Source of the DNA: Bacteroidaceae bacterium
GTDB lineage: Bacteria; Bacteroidota; Bacteroidia; Bacteroidales; Bacteroidaceae
Direction: 5' to 3'
Assembly (NCBI GenBank): GCA_024398515.1
Contig: JAKSIZ010000007.1
Coordinates: 1-64,000, forward strand
Length of the DNA stretch: 64,000 nucleotides
The notes beneath the pieces are model-generated. The model saw nothing but the letters and a program-made list of their open reading frames with translations. It was not told where the DNA came from and made no database searches. Positions 8,752 through 17,256 of the stretch are shown in pieces (position 1 is the first letter of the stretch; each line of letters opens with the position of its first letter). The translations under genes were made by a program, and so were the position numbers.

Positions 8752-9042
8752 ATGACAAAAAAGAAGTATTCTCCTCAAGAGGAACAAACAAATACAGCCA
8801 GTGAACCTATTGCGGCATATCAATATGCATCTGCACCTGTGCCAGGAAAGATTACCGTCAACATTGACGATATGTCTAAACTGAAAGACATAAAGCGTGC
8901 AATCTGTATGATACGTGGCGTGGTAAGTGTTGAAAAGTCTCCTGCGATGAAGTCATACGAGCGTGCCCGTGCCGACGTTGAAGCTGGGCGAGTGATTGAA
9001 TGCAACAGCAAAGAAGAATTCTTTAGACTATTAAATCTATAA
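8752..9042 (+). CDS. Type II antitoxin, partner of YafQ
   Basis: A 96-residue protein directly upstream of a YafQ-type toxin. The N-terminal ~25 residues are polar and low in complexity. The middle segment KITVNIDDMSKLKDIKRAICMIRGVVSVE could form a small beta/helix dimerisation unit. The C-terminal ARADVEAGRVIECNSKEEFF resembles the toxin-wrapping tail of RelB/DinJ-type antitoxins. The stop overlaps the toxin start by one nucleotide (TAATG), implying coupled translation. The N-terminus is not a canonical DinJ ribbon-helix-helix, so the DNA-binding mode is uncertain. The antitoxin call rests mainly on position and the tail. Confidence 0.75.
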   Translation: MTKKKYSPQEEQTNTASEPIAAYQYASAPVPGKITVNIDDMSKLKDIKRAICMIRGVVSVEKSPAMKSYERARADVEAGRVIECNSKEEFFRLLNL

Positions 9043-9317
9043 TGGGATATAGGGTTAAGTTTACAAAAGGATTTAACAAAGACGTTGAACTTTGCAGAAG
9101 ACGAGGATACGACATGACTCGTCTGAAACGAGTATTAGATATACTAATTGACACTGGAACCGTTCCAATCTTATATCGCCCACATAAATTATCAGGCAAT
9201 CATGAAGGAGAATGGGAATGTCATATAGGTCCCGATTGGTTGCTGATATGGGAACAGAACGATACCGAACTGACACTCCTCATGCTCAGCACCGGTACTC
9301 ACAGCGACTTATTCTGA
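9042..9317 (+). CDS. YafQ-type mRNA interferase toxin
   Basis: A 91-residue RelE/ParE-superfamily toxin of the YafQ branch, which cleaves ribosome-bound mRNA. Residues that align with E. coli YafQ catalytic positions are seen: His48, His61, Asp65, Trp66, His87 and the C-terminal Phe91, in the contexts RPHKLSG, CHIGPDWLLIW and STGTHSDLF. The length matches the family (about 92). It is translationally coupled to the antitoxin through a one-base overlap. All key residues are present, so it is probably active. Confidence 0.9.
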   Translation: MGYRVKFTKGFNKDVELCRRRGYDMTRLKRVLDILIDTGTVPILYRPHKLSGNHEGEWECHIGPDWLLIWEQNDTELTLLMLSTGTHSDLF

Positions 9318-9323
9318 AAAAAC

Positions 9324-9342
9324 AAGACAAATCGCTTGTCTT
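9324..9342 (-). terminator. Terminator between convergent genes
   Basis: Perfect 7-bp stem AAGACAA / TTGTCTT with a 5-nt loop. On the minus strand it is followed by gTTTTTTc, so it best serves the minus-strand gene ending at 9352. It also sits 6 nt past the toxin stop. Confidence 0.65.
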
Positions 9343-9351
9343 ACTCGCTGG

Positions 9352-9903
9352 TTAATCTCCAATTTTCTCGAATTTATAACCCATGGAATGAAGCACTACT
9401 GATGCTCCAATCTGGTAAAGAACTCTTACGCTTGCTATATAAATATGGTATGCGAGAGGGGATTGAGGCTCTATCTGCTCATGACGAATACGGGCAAGGA
9501 CTTGCTGTGCACAACTCTGAACGAGTTTCTCCGTCTTGTCAAACTCCTCTCCCTTAAGTCCAAGCACCTCTTCACGCACATATTCATCCATATAATCATA
9601 ACCTCGTTTGTCGCGAATATACTCGTAAAGATTCCCCACCTTATTATATATAGACCAATCATCGTCCCAGAACTTTGCCACTGCCATGCCGAGATACATT
9701 GCCCATCCGAGCGAAACTGTAGGGTAATCGGCTACTTCCTTGACCGAATCAGCAACGTATGACGGGGCAATCTCTACCCATTTATCAGTCATATCATCGG
9801 TCACAAGTATCTGTCCTCCGAGCTTTCCTTCTATCGTAAGCATACGCAAAAGATGCGTTGCGAGACTTTTCTCATACCTTTCTATATATTCTTGTTGTTC
9901 CAT
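9352..9903 (-). CDS. Conserved-looking protein of unknown function
   Basis: A 183-residue protein I cannot assign. It has no signal peptide; it looks helical and soluble with a Trp/Asp-rich segment (AKFWDDDWSIYNKVGNLYEYI) near 77-97 and a more hydrophobic C-terminal helix near 152-172. It is the last gene of a minus-strand group with a Nudix hydrolase and YbaK: its ATG overlaps the Nudix stop by one base, so translation is probably coupled. This suggests a housekeeping or nucleotide/tRNA quality-control setting, but no function is inferred from sequence. Confidence 0.6.
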   Translation of the reverse strand: MEQQEYIERYEKSLATHLLRMLTIEGKLGGQILVTDDMTDKWVEIAPSYVADSVKEVADYPTVSLGWAMYLGMAVAKFWDDDWSIYNKVGNLYEYIRDKRGYDYMDEYVREEVLGLKGEEFDKTEKLVQSCAQQVLARIRHEQIEPQSPLAYHIYIASVRVLYQIGASVVLHSMGYKFEKIGD

Positions 9904-10403
9904 TACGCAAAGTATTTGTTGTATTCAAGTTCAAAGTTCGGAGTCACTTTCCCCTCGGCAATGGCTGCTGCGAGTTCCTCTTTTGAGAAGAATTTTCCGC
10001 CGGCAAGTTCCTGTTTGTCGGGTGAAATGATGCCATCGAAGACCGTCTTATACACATAGACATACTCGCAATCGACTTCACTTTCAAAGATATACTTATC
10101 AACGAAGCATGGCGAATAATCGGTTATGCCGAGTTCTTCCTCCACTTCGCGCTCCAATGCCGTCGCTATATCTTCGCCGAAAGATACGTGTCCGCCGCAC
10201 GCCGTGTCCCATTTATTGGGTTGCACTGTCTTCCATTCCGGTCGAAATTGCAGGTATATGTCGCCTTCAGTGTTGAATACGTGCAGGTGAACTACGGGGT
10301 GAAGTATCTTACTACCACCATGTGCATCGCCACGACTGACCGATCCAATCACGTTTCCCTCGCAGTCAACACGAGGCAGAAGTTCCTTATCGTTGTCTTT
10401 CAT
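9903..10403 (-). CDS. Nudix hydrolase, isopentenyl-diphosphate-isomerase-like subgroup
   Basis: A 166-residue Nudix protein. The Nudix box runs from about residue 69 with GGHVSFGEDIATALEREV then EEELGI; the Glu residues that bind the divalent metal are present. The substrate would be a nucleoside diphosphate linked to another group; the N-terminal LPRVDCEGNVIGSVSRGDAHG segment resembles the YfcD/IDI-like subgroup. It sits directly after ybaK (adjacent stop and start) and overlaps the next unknown gene by one base, so all three are likely one transcript. Confidence 0.85.
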   Translation of the reverse strand: MKDNDKELLPRVDCEGNVIGSVSRGDAHGGSKILHPVVHLHVFNTEGDIYLQFRPEWKTVQPNKWDTACGGHVSFGEDIATALEREVEEELGITDYSPCFVDKYIFESEVDCEYVYVYKTVFDGIISPDKQELAGGKFFSKEELAAAIAEGKVTPNFELEYNKYFA

Positions 10404-10895
10404 CTAATATAGTTTTATCCATTCATATTCATTTCCACTGGCGTCCATGTAGCGTATGAAGTCGTCGAGCCTTATGTTGAGCGAGGCACGATTATCGTTT
10501 GGATGGAACGACAGGTGGGAATAATTCTTCAAATTCTCGTCTAAGAAAACATACACATGATGCTCCTCATCGTTGACAAGCCCGAATGGAGACACGCTCC
10601 CTGGGCGTAAGCCAAGGTATTTTTCCATGCGATGCTCCGATGCAAAGCTCAGTTTCCCCTGATGAAGCATGTGCTCAAGGTCGTGAATTGCAAGGTTCTG
10701 GTCGCACTGAAAGATGACAAGATAATGCCGGTTTCCCTTGTGATTGCGGAAGAAAAGATTCTTACAATGCGTTCCAGGAAGGTCTGCCCAATACTGTCGC
10801 CCTATTTCAATTGTCGGTGCTTCTGGGTGTTCGGTGTAGGTAAACTCTATATTGAGTGCCTTAAGCCTATCATAGACTTGCTGCTGTCCAAGCAT
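10404..10895 (-). CDS. YbaK/EbsC (ProX-type) prolyl-tRNA editing domain protein
   Basis: A 163-residue aminoacyl-tRNA deacylase-fold protein. Family features are seen: an N-terminal LKALNIEFTYTEHPEAPT, the central segment CKNLFFRNHKGNRHYLVI (the editing-site lysine would be in CKNLF), and GLRPGSVSPFGLVND. ProX/PrdX proteins hydrolyse Ala-tRNA(Pro) in trans. The start at 10895 is chosen because homology begins there; the frame stays open upstream to 11228 but that extension runs through the YccF gene and an octamer repeat. A low-complexity 8-mer tract (10916-10955) lies 20 nt upstream of the start. Confidence 0.85.
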   Translation of the reverse strand: MLGQQQVYDRLKALNIEFTYTEHPEAPTIEIGRQYWADLPGTHCKNLFFRNHKGNRHYLVIFQCDQNLAIHDLEHMLHQGKLSFASEHRMEKYLGLRPGSVSPFGLVNDEEHHVYVFLDENLKNYSHLSFHPNDNRASLNIRLDDFIRYMDASGNEYEWIKLY

Positions 10896-10915
10896 AGTAT
10901 TTGGGGTTTTTATTT

Positions 10916-10955
10916 CGAGAATTCGAGTTTTCGAGTGTTCGAGATTTCGATAATT
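10916..10955. repeat. Octamer tract upstream of ybaK
   Basis: Five consecutive 8-mers with a fixed CGA(g/t) core: cgagaatt, cgagtttt, cgagtgtt, cgagattt, cgataatt. The tract lies in the 95-nt gap between yccF (ends 10991) and the ybaK start (10895), i.e. in the presumed leader. It is similar to the tract at 11385-11416 on the other side of yccF. Confidence 0.75.
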
Positions 10956-10990
10956 TGCGCTATCAAGGGCTTTTGCCTCAATTGGTTTTA

Positions 10991-11371
10991 TCAAAAATGT
11001 GGCGTTATGTCCTTGCCGAAAGGTGCTACTGCGAGGCGTGCCATCTTGAAATGTTGCTTGCCCCAAGGTATTCCAACTATGATAATGCACAGCAGAATGC
11101 CGAAAAACATGTGTGTGAGCCATGCCCATAGTCCGCCAAAGATGAACCAAATGACGTTCATAAACAGGTTCAGGCAGCCATGTTCCTGATGCGAAGAGTC
11201 TATTTCCGCACCGAAAGGCCACAGGCACAACACGCCAATCTTAAACGTCTGCCACCCCCAAGGAATGCCTACGATTGTTATACACAAGGCTATACTGCCG
11301 ATAAAATAATTGATTGCCGACTCCAATCCGCCGCATATCAACCAAAGGATATTACCAAGTATTCGTCCCAT
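10991..11371 (-). CDS. YccF domain (DUF307) inner membrane protein
   Basis: A 126-residue membrane protein built of two similar halves. Each carries a hydrophobic segment followed by the family signature IVGIPWG (near 33 and 96), then F(K)xxxLxxxPFG. This is the internal duplication typical of the YccF family, which has no assigned reaction. It is probably expressed from the minus-strand -7 box at 11437-11444. The downstream YbaK gene is separated by 95 nt that include an octamer tract. Confidence 0.88.
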   Translation of the reverse strand: MGRILGNILWLICGGLESAINYFIGSIALCITIVGIPWGWQTFKIGVLCLWPFGAEIDSSHQEHGCLNLFMNVIWFIFGGLWAWLTHMFFGILLCIIIVGIPWGKQHFKMARLAVAPFGKDITPHF

Positions 11372-11384
11372 ACCTTATTTATAT

Positions 11385-11416
11385 TTCAAGTCTTCGATGT
11401 TTCGAAATTTCGAGGT
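11385..11416. repeat. Octamer tract upstream of yccF
   Basis: Four 8-mers with a TTCgA core: ttcaagtc, ttcgatgt, ttcgaaat, ttcgaggt. They lie between the yccF start (11371) and its promoter box (11437-11444), in the presumed 5' leader. Confidence 0.7.
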
Positions 11417-11436
11417 CGTGCCTCGTCTTTTCTTTG

Positions 11437-11444
11437 CAAAAGTA
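11437..11444 (-). promoter_or_regulatory. -7 promoter box for yccF
   Basis: The minus strand reads TACTTTTG, matching TAnnTTTG, about 65 nt before the yccF ATG. It faces the sfp-type gene promoter (11498-11505) divergently. Confidence 0.6.
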
Positions 11445-11497
11445 CAAAATATTATTCACATTACGCAAAAGTCGCGTCGTTTTATTGATTTTTTTAT

Positions 11498-11505
11498 TAC
11501 TTTTG
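11498..11505 (+). promoter_or_regulatory. -7 promoter box abutting the PPTase start
   Basis: TACTTTTG lies only 7 nt before the ATG at 11513. If used, transcription would begin at or next to the start codon, giving a leaderless mRNA. Confidence 0.6.
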
Positions 11506-11512
11506 CAGTCAA

Positions 11513-12094
11513 ATGACATTCGAAAACGACAACATACGGCTCCTGGTGTTCGATAATATGGAACAATGCACCGACGAAGAAGTGCGTCGGATGCTACCTC
11601 TTGTGTCGGAACAACGACGCCAACAAGCCATGCAGTTCAAGTTCTTGTTCGGTCAGTTCGCCTGCCTGAAGTCGTATGAGATGCTCATGTCGTTGCTCGG
11701 CACGAAGGGCGAAAAGCCAGAATTTGTCTATGGCGAACACGGCAAACCTGCGATTGAGGGTTGCGACATGCACTTCAGCATCAGCCATTGCAAGCAAGGC
11801 ATTGCCGTTGCCGTGAGCAAACGCCCTATCGGCATAGACATAGAAAGTTTCCGCGAGGCAGATGAGGCTTTGATAAACATGACGATGAACGCCGACGAGG
11901 CAAGGCAGATACGCACCTCCCCCACCCCAACCCAGACTTTCATTGAGCTTTGGACTCGCAAGGAAGCCGTGCTGAAACTACGCGGTACAGGCATCACCGA
12001 CCATCTGCACGACGTATTGCTCGGCAACGAACGAGTCATTACGCACACCAACAACACCAAAGGTTACGCCTATTCCATCGCAATGGATTATTGA
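11513..12094 (+). CDS. Sfp-type 4'-phosphopantetheinyl transferase
   Basis: A 193-residue enzyme that would transfer phosphopantetheine from CoA to carrier proteins. The family signatures are seen: the N-terminal ACP-binding half, FSISHCKQGIAVAVS near 85, the Mg-binding GIDIE near 105-109 and FIELWTRKEAVLKLRGTGI near 142-160 (W-x-x-K-E-A). The start at 11513 gives a normal N-terminus even though it abuts the -7 box. No polyketide or peptide synthase is nearby, so it may serve the general acyl carrier protein or a distant cluster. Confidence 0.9.
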   Translation: MTFENDNIRLLVFDNMEQCTDEEVRRMLPLVSEQRRQQAMQFKFLFGQFACLKSYEMLMSLLGTKGEKPEFVYGEHGKPAIEGCDMHFSISHCKQGIAVAVSKRPIGIDIESFREADEALINMTMNADEARQIRTSPTPTQTFIELWTRKEAVLKLRGTGITDHLHDVLLGNERVITHTNNTKGYAYSIAMDY

Positions 12095-12160
12095 CCTCAG
12101 CATTTATTTTTGCATGACTTCAGCGTAAGTCTTCATCAACATGAACGCTTAAATCAAAAA

Positions 12161-12223
12161 TACATTCTTAGAATGTTCATCGGTACATTCTTAGAATGTT
12201 CAAGCGAACATTCTAAGAATGTG
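12161..12223. repeat. Triple-palindrome element, copy 2 (ACATTCT class)
   Basis: Cores at 12162, 12185 and 12208: acattcttagaatgt twice, then its reverse complement acattctaagaatgt. The period is 23 nt, with 6-nt gaps when units are counted as 17 nt. The flanks gaacgcttaa (12143) and ttaaggcacgttc (from 12234) form an outer inverted pair. It lies in the 342-nt gap between the PPTase and mutA; apart from this element and the mutA promoter I see nothing else there, and no cobalamin riboswitch. Confidence 0.9.
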
Positions 12224-12362
12224 CTTTAGGGTTTAAGGCACGTTCTTGAAAATCCAAGCGAACATCATCGGCATTTTGATATATTTCCGACGAAACATTG
12301 AACGCTCGCAATGTCAAATTCTACATCCTAATCCTTTTATTTGTTTCTTTTTAGCAAATATA

Positions 12363-12394
12363 TTTGGTCGGTCAATAATAATTTAGTAACTTTG
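12363..12394 (+). promoter_or_regulatory. Promoter of mutAB
   Basis: A -33-like TTTG (12363-12366) and the -7 box TAACTTTG (12387-12394) are spaced by 20 nt, a good match to the Bacteroidetes housekeeping promoter. The mutA ATG follows 42 nt later after an AT-rich leader. Confidence 0.75.
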
Positions 12395-12436
12395 CACCGC
12401 TAATTTAAAATAATTTAGTTTTTTATTATAAATATC

Positions 12437-14290
12437 ATGTCAGAAAAAAGAGAAAAACTGTTCTCTGAGTTTCAGGCACCGAGCCGACAGGAATGGCTCG
12501 ACAAGATTGAAGTCGATCTGAAAGGCGCAGACTTCAATAAGAAACTCGTGTGGAGAACTAACGAAGGCTTCAACGTGCAGCCTTTTTACATGCGCGAAGA
12601 TTTGGACGGTCTGAAAACTCCTGAATCTCTTCCAGGTGAATTCCCATTCGTCAGAGGTAACAAGAAGAACTGTAACTGCTGGTATGTACGCCAGAACATG
12701 AAGGCCGACGACGCTGCTGCAGCAAATGCCAAGGCTCTCGACATCATGAACAAAGGCGTTGACTCGCTCGGATTCTGCATCCCATCAGAGAAGGTTACGG
12801 CTGAACACATCGAGACTTTGCTCAACGGTATCGTTTGCGACGCTGTAGAACTTAACTTCAACACTTGCCCTTGCAAGGCTGTTGAACTGGCTAAGGTGCT
12901 CGTTGCTTACTTCGAAAAGAAGGGTTACGACAAGGCTAAAGTCGTAGGTTCTATCAACTGGGACCCAATGGAGAAGATGGTTGTAAAGGGAAAGAACGTT
13001 GACGAAACACTCGCTACAGGCAAGGAACTCGTTGAAACATTGAAAGACTTCCCAGAATTCCGTTGCGTTGCTGTAAACGTTGTAGCCCTTGCAAATGCTG
13101 GTGCTTACATTACTCAGGAGTTGGGTTACGCCCTTGCATGGGGTAACGAATACCTGAATATGCTTGTTGAGGCAGGCGTTGAACCTACACTCGCAGCAAA
13201 GAAGATAAAGTTCAACTTTGGTATTTCCACTAACTTCTTCATGGAAATGGCAAAGTTCCGCGCAGCTCGACTGCTGTGGGCAGACATCGTAAAGCAGTAC
13301 GAACCTAAGTGCGACTGCGCATGCCAGATGTGTGTGAATGCTATCACATCAAAGTATTACATGACAATGTTCGACAGCTACGTGAACCTTCTCCGCACAC
13401 AAACACAGTCAATGAGTGCTTGTCTGGCAGGTGTTCACAGTATCGTAGTGACTCCTTTCGACGCAATATACGAGCAGCCAAACGACTTCAGCGAGCGCAT
13501 TGCACGCAATCAGCAGTTGCTGCTTAAGGAAGAAAGCCACTTCGACAAGGTTGTTGACCCAGGTGCAGGCTCATACTACATCGAGACTCTCACCGTTTCA
13601 ATCGCCAACGAAGCATGGAAGATATTCCTTGCACAGGAAGAAGCTAATGGATTCTACGCACAGGTTAAGGCTGGTGCAGTTCAGGATACCATTAACGCAA
13701 CCAATGCAAAACGCCACGACGACGCAGCAAAGCGCAAGGAATTCATGCTTGGAACAAACCAATTCCCTAACTTCACAGAGGTAAGCGACGGCAAGCAAGC
13801 AATATGTTGCTGCTGTGGTTGCTGCAAGGACGAAGCTCCAGAATACAAGACTATCGAGTCTGCACGCCTGGCTTCAGACTTCGAAGACCTTCGCCTCACA
13901 GTAGAAAAGAGCGGAAAGCAGCCAGTTGCATTCATGCTCACAATAGGTAACCTCGCTATGCGTCAGGCACGTGCACAGTTCTCTTGCAACTTCCTTGCTT
14001 GCGCAGGCTATAAGGTAATCGATAACCTCGGCTTCGAAACAGTAGAGGCTGGAGTTGACGCAGCACTCGCAGCAAAGGCTGACATCGTAGTGCTTTGCTC
14101 TTCAGACGACGAGTATGCAGAGTATTCAGTTCCTGCATTCAAGTATTTGAACAATCGTGCTCTCTTCGTAGTTGCTGGTGCTCCAGCATGTATGGAAGAC
14201 CTTCAGAAGGAAGGCATCGAAAACTTCATCCATGTTCGCAGCAACGTGCTTGAAACTTTGAAACAATATAACGCTAAACTCGGAATCTAA
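12437..14290 (+). CDS. mutA: Methylmalonyl-CoA mutase, small (alpha-like, MutA) subunit
   Basis: A 617-residue subunit of the heterodimeric adenosylcobalamin enzyme that interconverts succinyl-CoA and (R)-methylmalonyl-CoA on the route to propionate. The mutase barrel (about 30-430) is followed by a degenerate B12-binding-like domain (about 480-615) that lacks the DxHxxG cobalamin motif, as expected for the non-catalytic subunit. It is 2 nt from mutB. Odd: cysteine clusters occur, [11 protein letters not shown] at about 292-302 and CCCCGCC at about 457-463 in the linker. I do not remember these from the family in general. Expression is probably from the TTTG/TAACTTTG promoter upstream. Confidence 0.93.
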   Translation: MSEKREKLFSEFQAPSRQEWLDKIEVDLKGADFNKKLVWRTNEGFNVQPFYMREDLDGLKTPESLPGEFPFVRGNKKNCNCWYVRQNMKADDAAAANAKALDIMNKGVDSLGFCIPSEKVTAEHIETLLNGIVCDAVELNFNTCPCKAVELAKVLVAYFEKKGYDKAKVVGSINWDPMEKMVVKGKNVDETLATGKELVETLKDFPEFRCVAVNVVALANAGAYITQELGYALAWGNEYLNMLVEAGVEPTLAAKKIKFNFGISTNFFMEMAKFRAARLLWADIVKQYEPKCDCACQMCVNAITSKYYMTMFDSYVNLLRTQTQSMSACLAGVHSIVVTPFDAIYEQPNDFSERIARNQQLLLKEESHFDKVVDPGAGSYYIETLTVSIANEAWKIFLAQEEANGFYAQVKAGAVQDTINATNAKRHDDAAKRKEFMLGTNQFPNFTEVSDGKQAICCCCGCCKDEAPEYKTIESARLASDFEDLRLTVEKSGKQPVAFMLTIGNLAMRQARAQFSCNFLACAGYKVIDNLGFETVEAGVDAALAAKADIVVLCSSDDEYAEYSVPAFKYLNNRALFVVAGAPACMEDLQKEGIENFIHVRSNVLETLKQYNAKLGI

Positions 14291-14292
14291 TT

Positions 14293-16440
14293 ATGGCACG
14301 TAAAGAATTCAAAAATATAGACGTACTTGCTGGCATTCAGAATAAAGACGGTCAGCAGTGGCAACAGGAGAACGGCATTAAGGCTGATTGGAAAACTCCT
14401 GAACAGATTGACGTTAAGCCAGCTTATACAAAGGAAGACCTTGAGGGCATGGAACATCTTGGCTATACAGCAGGTCTCGCTCCATTCCTCCGCGGCCCTT
14501 ATTCAATGATGTACCCAATGCGTCCTTGGACAATCCGCCAGTATGCAGGCTTCTCAACAGCAGAAGAAAGTAACGCTTTCTATAGAAGAAACCTTGCCAG
14601 TGGTCAGAAAGGTCTGTCAGTAGCATTCGACCTTCCTACTCACCGTGGTTACGACCCAGACAATGCTCGCGTTGTCGGCGACGTAGGTAAGGCAGGCGTT
14701 AGCATTTGCTCAGTTGAAAACATGAAGGTTCTCTTCGATGGCATTCCATTGAACAAGATGTCTGTTTCCATGACAATGAACGGTGCTGTGCTTCCTATCA
14801 TGGCATTCTACATCGTTGCAGGTCTTGAGCAGGGTGCAAAGCTTGAGGAAATGGCAGGTACAATCCAGAACGACATCCTCAAGGAGTTTATGGTTCGTAA
14901 TACTTATATTTACCCACCTGAGTTCTCAATGAGAATTATCTCTGACATCTTTGAATATACTTCACAGAATATGCCTAAGTTCAACTCTATCTCTATTTCT
15001 GGTTACCACATGCAGGAAGCAGGTGCTACAGCAGACATTGAGTTGGCTTATACTATCGCCGATGGTCTCGACTATATCCGCGCTGGTATAAAGGCAGGTA
15101 TCGACATCGATGCTTTCGCTCCACGTCTTTCATTCTTCTGGGGCATCAGCATGAACCACTTTATGGAAGTTGCAAAGATGCGTGCAGCACGTATGCTTTG
15201 GGCAAAGGTTGTTAAGCAGTTCAACCCTAAGAACCCTAAGTCACTCATGCTCCGTACTCACTCTCAGACTTCAGGTTGGTCATTGACAGAGCAGGACCCT
15301 TACAACAACGTAGGTCGTACTTGTATCGAGGCAATGAGTGCAGCACTTGGTCACACTCAGTCACTCCACACTAACGCCCTCGACGAAGCAATCGCTCTGC
15401 CTACTGACTTCAGTGCACGTATTGCTCGTAACACTCAGATTTATATCCAGAATGAAACTAAGATCTGTAAGCAGATTGACCCATGGGCAGGTTCTTACTA
15501 TGTTGAGACTCTGACTAACGAAATCGCACAGAAGGCTTGGCAACACATTCAGGAAATCGAGGCTCACGGAGGTATGGCAAAGGCTATCGAAACTGGTCTT
15601 CCAAAGATGCGTATCGAGGAAGCAGCAGCCCGCACTCAGGCTCGTATCGATGCTGGCAATCAGACAATCATCGGTACAAACAAGTATCGTCTTGAGCACG
15701 AAGATCCTATTGACATCCTCGAAGTTGACAACACTGCAGTTCGCGAACAGCAGGAAGCAGATTTGAAGGAATTGAAGGCAAAGCGCGACAATGCTGCATG
15801 CCAAAAAGCTCTCGAAGCAATCACAAAGAGCGTAGAGACTGGCGAAGGCAACCTCCTTGCACTTGCTGTTGAGGCTGCAAAGCTTCGTTGTACTCTCGGC
15901 GAAATCTCTGATGCTTGCGAAAAGGTCGTAGGTCGTTATAAAGCAACTATTAAAACTATTTCAGGCGTGTATTCAGCAGAAAACAAGAACGACGCAGACT
16001 TCAAGAACGCTTGCGAATTGGCAGAGAAGTTTGCACAGAAAGAAGGTCGCCGTCCACGTATCTTCATCGCAAAGATGGGTCAGGATGGTCACGACCGTGG
16101 TGCTAAGGTTGTTGCAACAGGTTACGCTGACTGTGGTTTCGACGTTGACATGGGACCTTTGTTCCAGACTCCAGCCGAGGCAGCTCGCGAAGCAGTTGAA
16201 AACGACGTTCACGTTGTTGGTGTAAGTTCACTTGCAGCAGGTCACAAGACTCTCGTTCCTCAGCTCATCGAAGAGTTGAAGAAACTTGGTCGCGAAGATA
16301 TTATGGTAACAGTCGGTGGTGTAATCCCTGCACAGGACTACGACTTCCTCTACAAGGCTGGTGCTGCTGCTATCTTTGGTCCTGGTACTAACGTATCTTA
16401 TTCTGCAGCGCAAGTTGTAAAACTTCTTCTTGACGAATAA
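14293..16440 (+). CDS. mutB: Methylmalonyl-CoA mutase, large catalytic (MutB) subunit
   Basis: A 715-residue catalytic subunit. The N-terminal barrel begins after [11 protein letters not shown]; the segment [20 protein letters not shown] at about 57-76 is typical of the CoA/substrate channel. The C-terminal B12-binding domain (about 585-715) contains [12 protein letters not shown], the DxHxxG motif whose histidine ligates cobalt. The length matches other bacterial MutB proteins. It pairs with mutA upstream (2-nt gap). An intrinsic terminator (16455-16496) follows. No methylmalonyl-CoA epimerase gene is next to it here. Confidence 0.96.
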   Translation: MARKEFKNIDVLAGIQNKDGQQWQQENGIKADWKTPEQIDVKPAYTKEDLEGMEHLGYTAGLAPFLRGPYSMMYPMRPWTIRQYAGFSTAEESNAFYRRNLASGQKGLSVAFDLPTHRGYDPDNARVVGDVGKAGVSICSVENMKVLFDGIPLNKMSVSMTMNGAVLPIMAFYIVAGLEQGAKLEEMAGTIQNDILKEFMVRNTYIYPPEFSMRIISDIFEYTSQNMPKFNSISISGYHMQEAGATADIELAYTIADGLDYIRAGIKAGIDIDAFAPRLSFFWGISMNHFMEVAKMRAARMLWAKVVKQFNPKNPKSLMLRTHSQTSGWSLTEQDPYNNVGRTCIEAMSAALGHTQSLHTNALDEAIALPTDFSARIARNTQIYIQNETKICKQIDPWAGSYYVETLTNEIAQKAWQHIQEIEAHGGMAKAIETGLPKMRIEEAAARTQARIDAGNQTIIGTNKYRLEHEDPIDILEVDNTAVREQQEADLKELKAKRDNAACQKALEAITKSVETGEGNLLALAVEAAKLRCTLGEISDACEKVVGRYKATIKTISGVYSAENKNDADFKNACELAEKFAQKEGRRPRIFIAKMGQDGHDRGAKVVATGYADCGFDVDMGPLFQTPAEAAREAVENDVHVVGVSSLAAGHKTLVPQLIEELKKLGREDIMVTVGGVIPAQDYDFLYKAGAAAIFGPGTNVSYSAAQVVKLLLDE

Positions 16441-16454
16441 TTTCTATCAACATA

Positions 16455-16496
16455 ATAAAAGCCGTATTGCCACGAATAGTGACTTTACGGCTTTAT
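16455..16496 (+). terminator. Intrinsic terminator after mutB
   Basis: The arms AAAGCCGTA (16458-16466) and TACGGCTTT (16486-16494), extended by AT pairs, are followed by attatataata. It sits 15 nt after the mutB stop and immediately before the next gene's start. Confidence 0.75.
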
Positions 16497-16505
16497 TATA
16501 TAATA

Positions 16506-17075
16506 ATGAATAAGGACATGAGAAATTTTATTAAATTCATTGCCGTTCTGGCATTGCTCTTTGCTCCGATGGCAACAAATGCACAGTCGGTGGAAAACAT
16601 TTATGAAATTGCCCTGTTGCAATATCAGAACAAAAACTTCACAAAGGCAGTTGAAAACTTCCAGCAAGCAGCTGCTGCCGGACATATAAAGGCTGTATAT
16701 AGTCTTGCAGTATGTTATCAGGACGGAACCGGTGTTCCTCAGAACGATGCAATGGCACTTCAGTATTTCACTGAAGCAGCAAATGCAGGTTACGACAAGG
16801 CACAGGTAACATTGGGCGATGCATACGCATGGAAGCGTCTTGGCATCAAGAAGAAAAACTATGACGAAGCCGTTCGTTGGTATGCACTTGCAGGTCAGCA
16901 GGGCAATGCCGATGCTCTCTATCAGTTAGGCCGCTGCTATGAGGCAGGTCGTGGAGTAAAGAAAGACAAGAAGATGGCTGCCGCTTATTATCTGAAAGCA
17001 CAAGAAGCAGGCAACACACTTGCCGCTCTATATCTCCAGAAGATACTGAAGAAACATCCCGAATACGCATTCTAA
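16506..17075 (+). CDS. Secreted Sel1-repeat (TPR-like) protein
   Basis: A 189-residue exported protein. After the signal peptide (FIKFIAVLALLFAPMATNAQS) come three to four Sel1-like repeats with the pattern A..A...YxLAxxYxxGxGVxxxxxxAxxYFxxAAxxG (for example GTGVPQNDAMALQYFTEAANAG and GRGVKKDKKMAAAYYLKAQEAG). Such solenoids bind protein partners, and the target is unknown. The start at 16506 is used because the earlier in-frame ATG (16467) lies inside the mutB terminator hairpin; 16518 is an alternative. A strong terminator follows at 17094-17127. Confidence 0.82.
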   Translation: MNKDMRNFIKFIAVLALLFAPMATNAQSVENIYEIALLQYQNKNFTKAVENFQQAAAAGHIKAVYSLAVCYQDGTGVPQNDAMALQYFTEAANAGYDKAQVTLGDAYAWKRLGIKKKNYDEAVRWYALAGQQGNADALYQLGRCYEAGRGVKKDKKMAAAYYLKAQEAGNTLAALYLQKILKKHPEYAF

Positions 17076-17093
17076 CATAGATAACCTTACAAT

Positions 17094-17127
17094 AAACTTT
17101 CCTAACTACGCAAAGATAGGAAAGTTT
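17094..17127 (+). terminator. Intrinsic terminator after Sel1 gene
   Basis: The 11-bp stem AAACTTTCCTA / TAGGAAAGTTT is followed by a T-run (ttttttta), 19 nt after the stop codon. Confidence 0.9.
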
Positions 17128-17219
17128 TTTTATACATGCAAAACTAAAAAAGAATGTTAAAAAGCCAATGATATTATGCTTTTTGCTTTCTATTCATTTG
17201 TAATTCTAAATCTTTAGTT

Positions 17220-17227
17220 TATTTTTG
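17220..17227 (+). promoter_or_regulatory. -7 promoter box for blaI-like gene
   Basis: TATTTTTG followed by catcacg, 29 nt before the regulator's ATG. A BlaI-type repressor usually binds its own promoter, but I could not identify a clear TACA/TGTA operator dyad here. Confidence 0.55.
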
Positions 17228-17256
17228 CATCACGATAATTAGCAACAAATCAAGAT

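Noticed and set aside
10896..11228. N-terminal extension of the YbaK reading frame by 111 codons
   Set aside because: It runs antiparallel in phase through the YccF gene and an octamer repeat and shows no domain; YbaK homology begins at 10895.
12224..12436. Cobalamin riboswitch before the B12-dependent mutase genes
   Set aside because: I looked for the B12-box and conserved core and saw neither; only a promoter and AT-rich leader are present.
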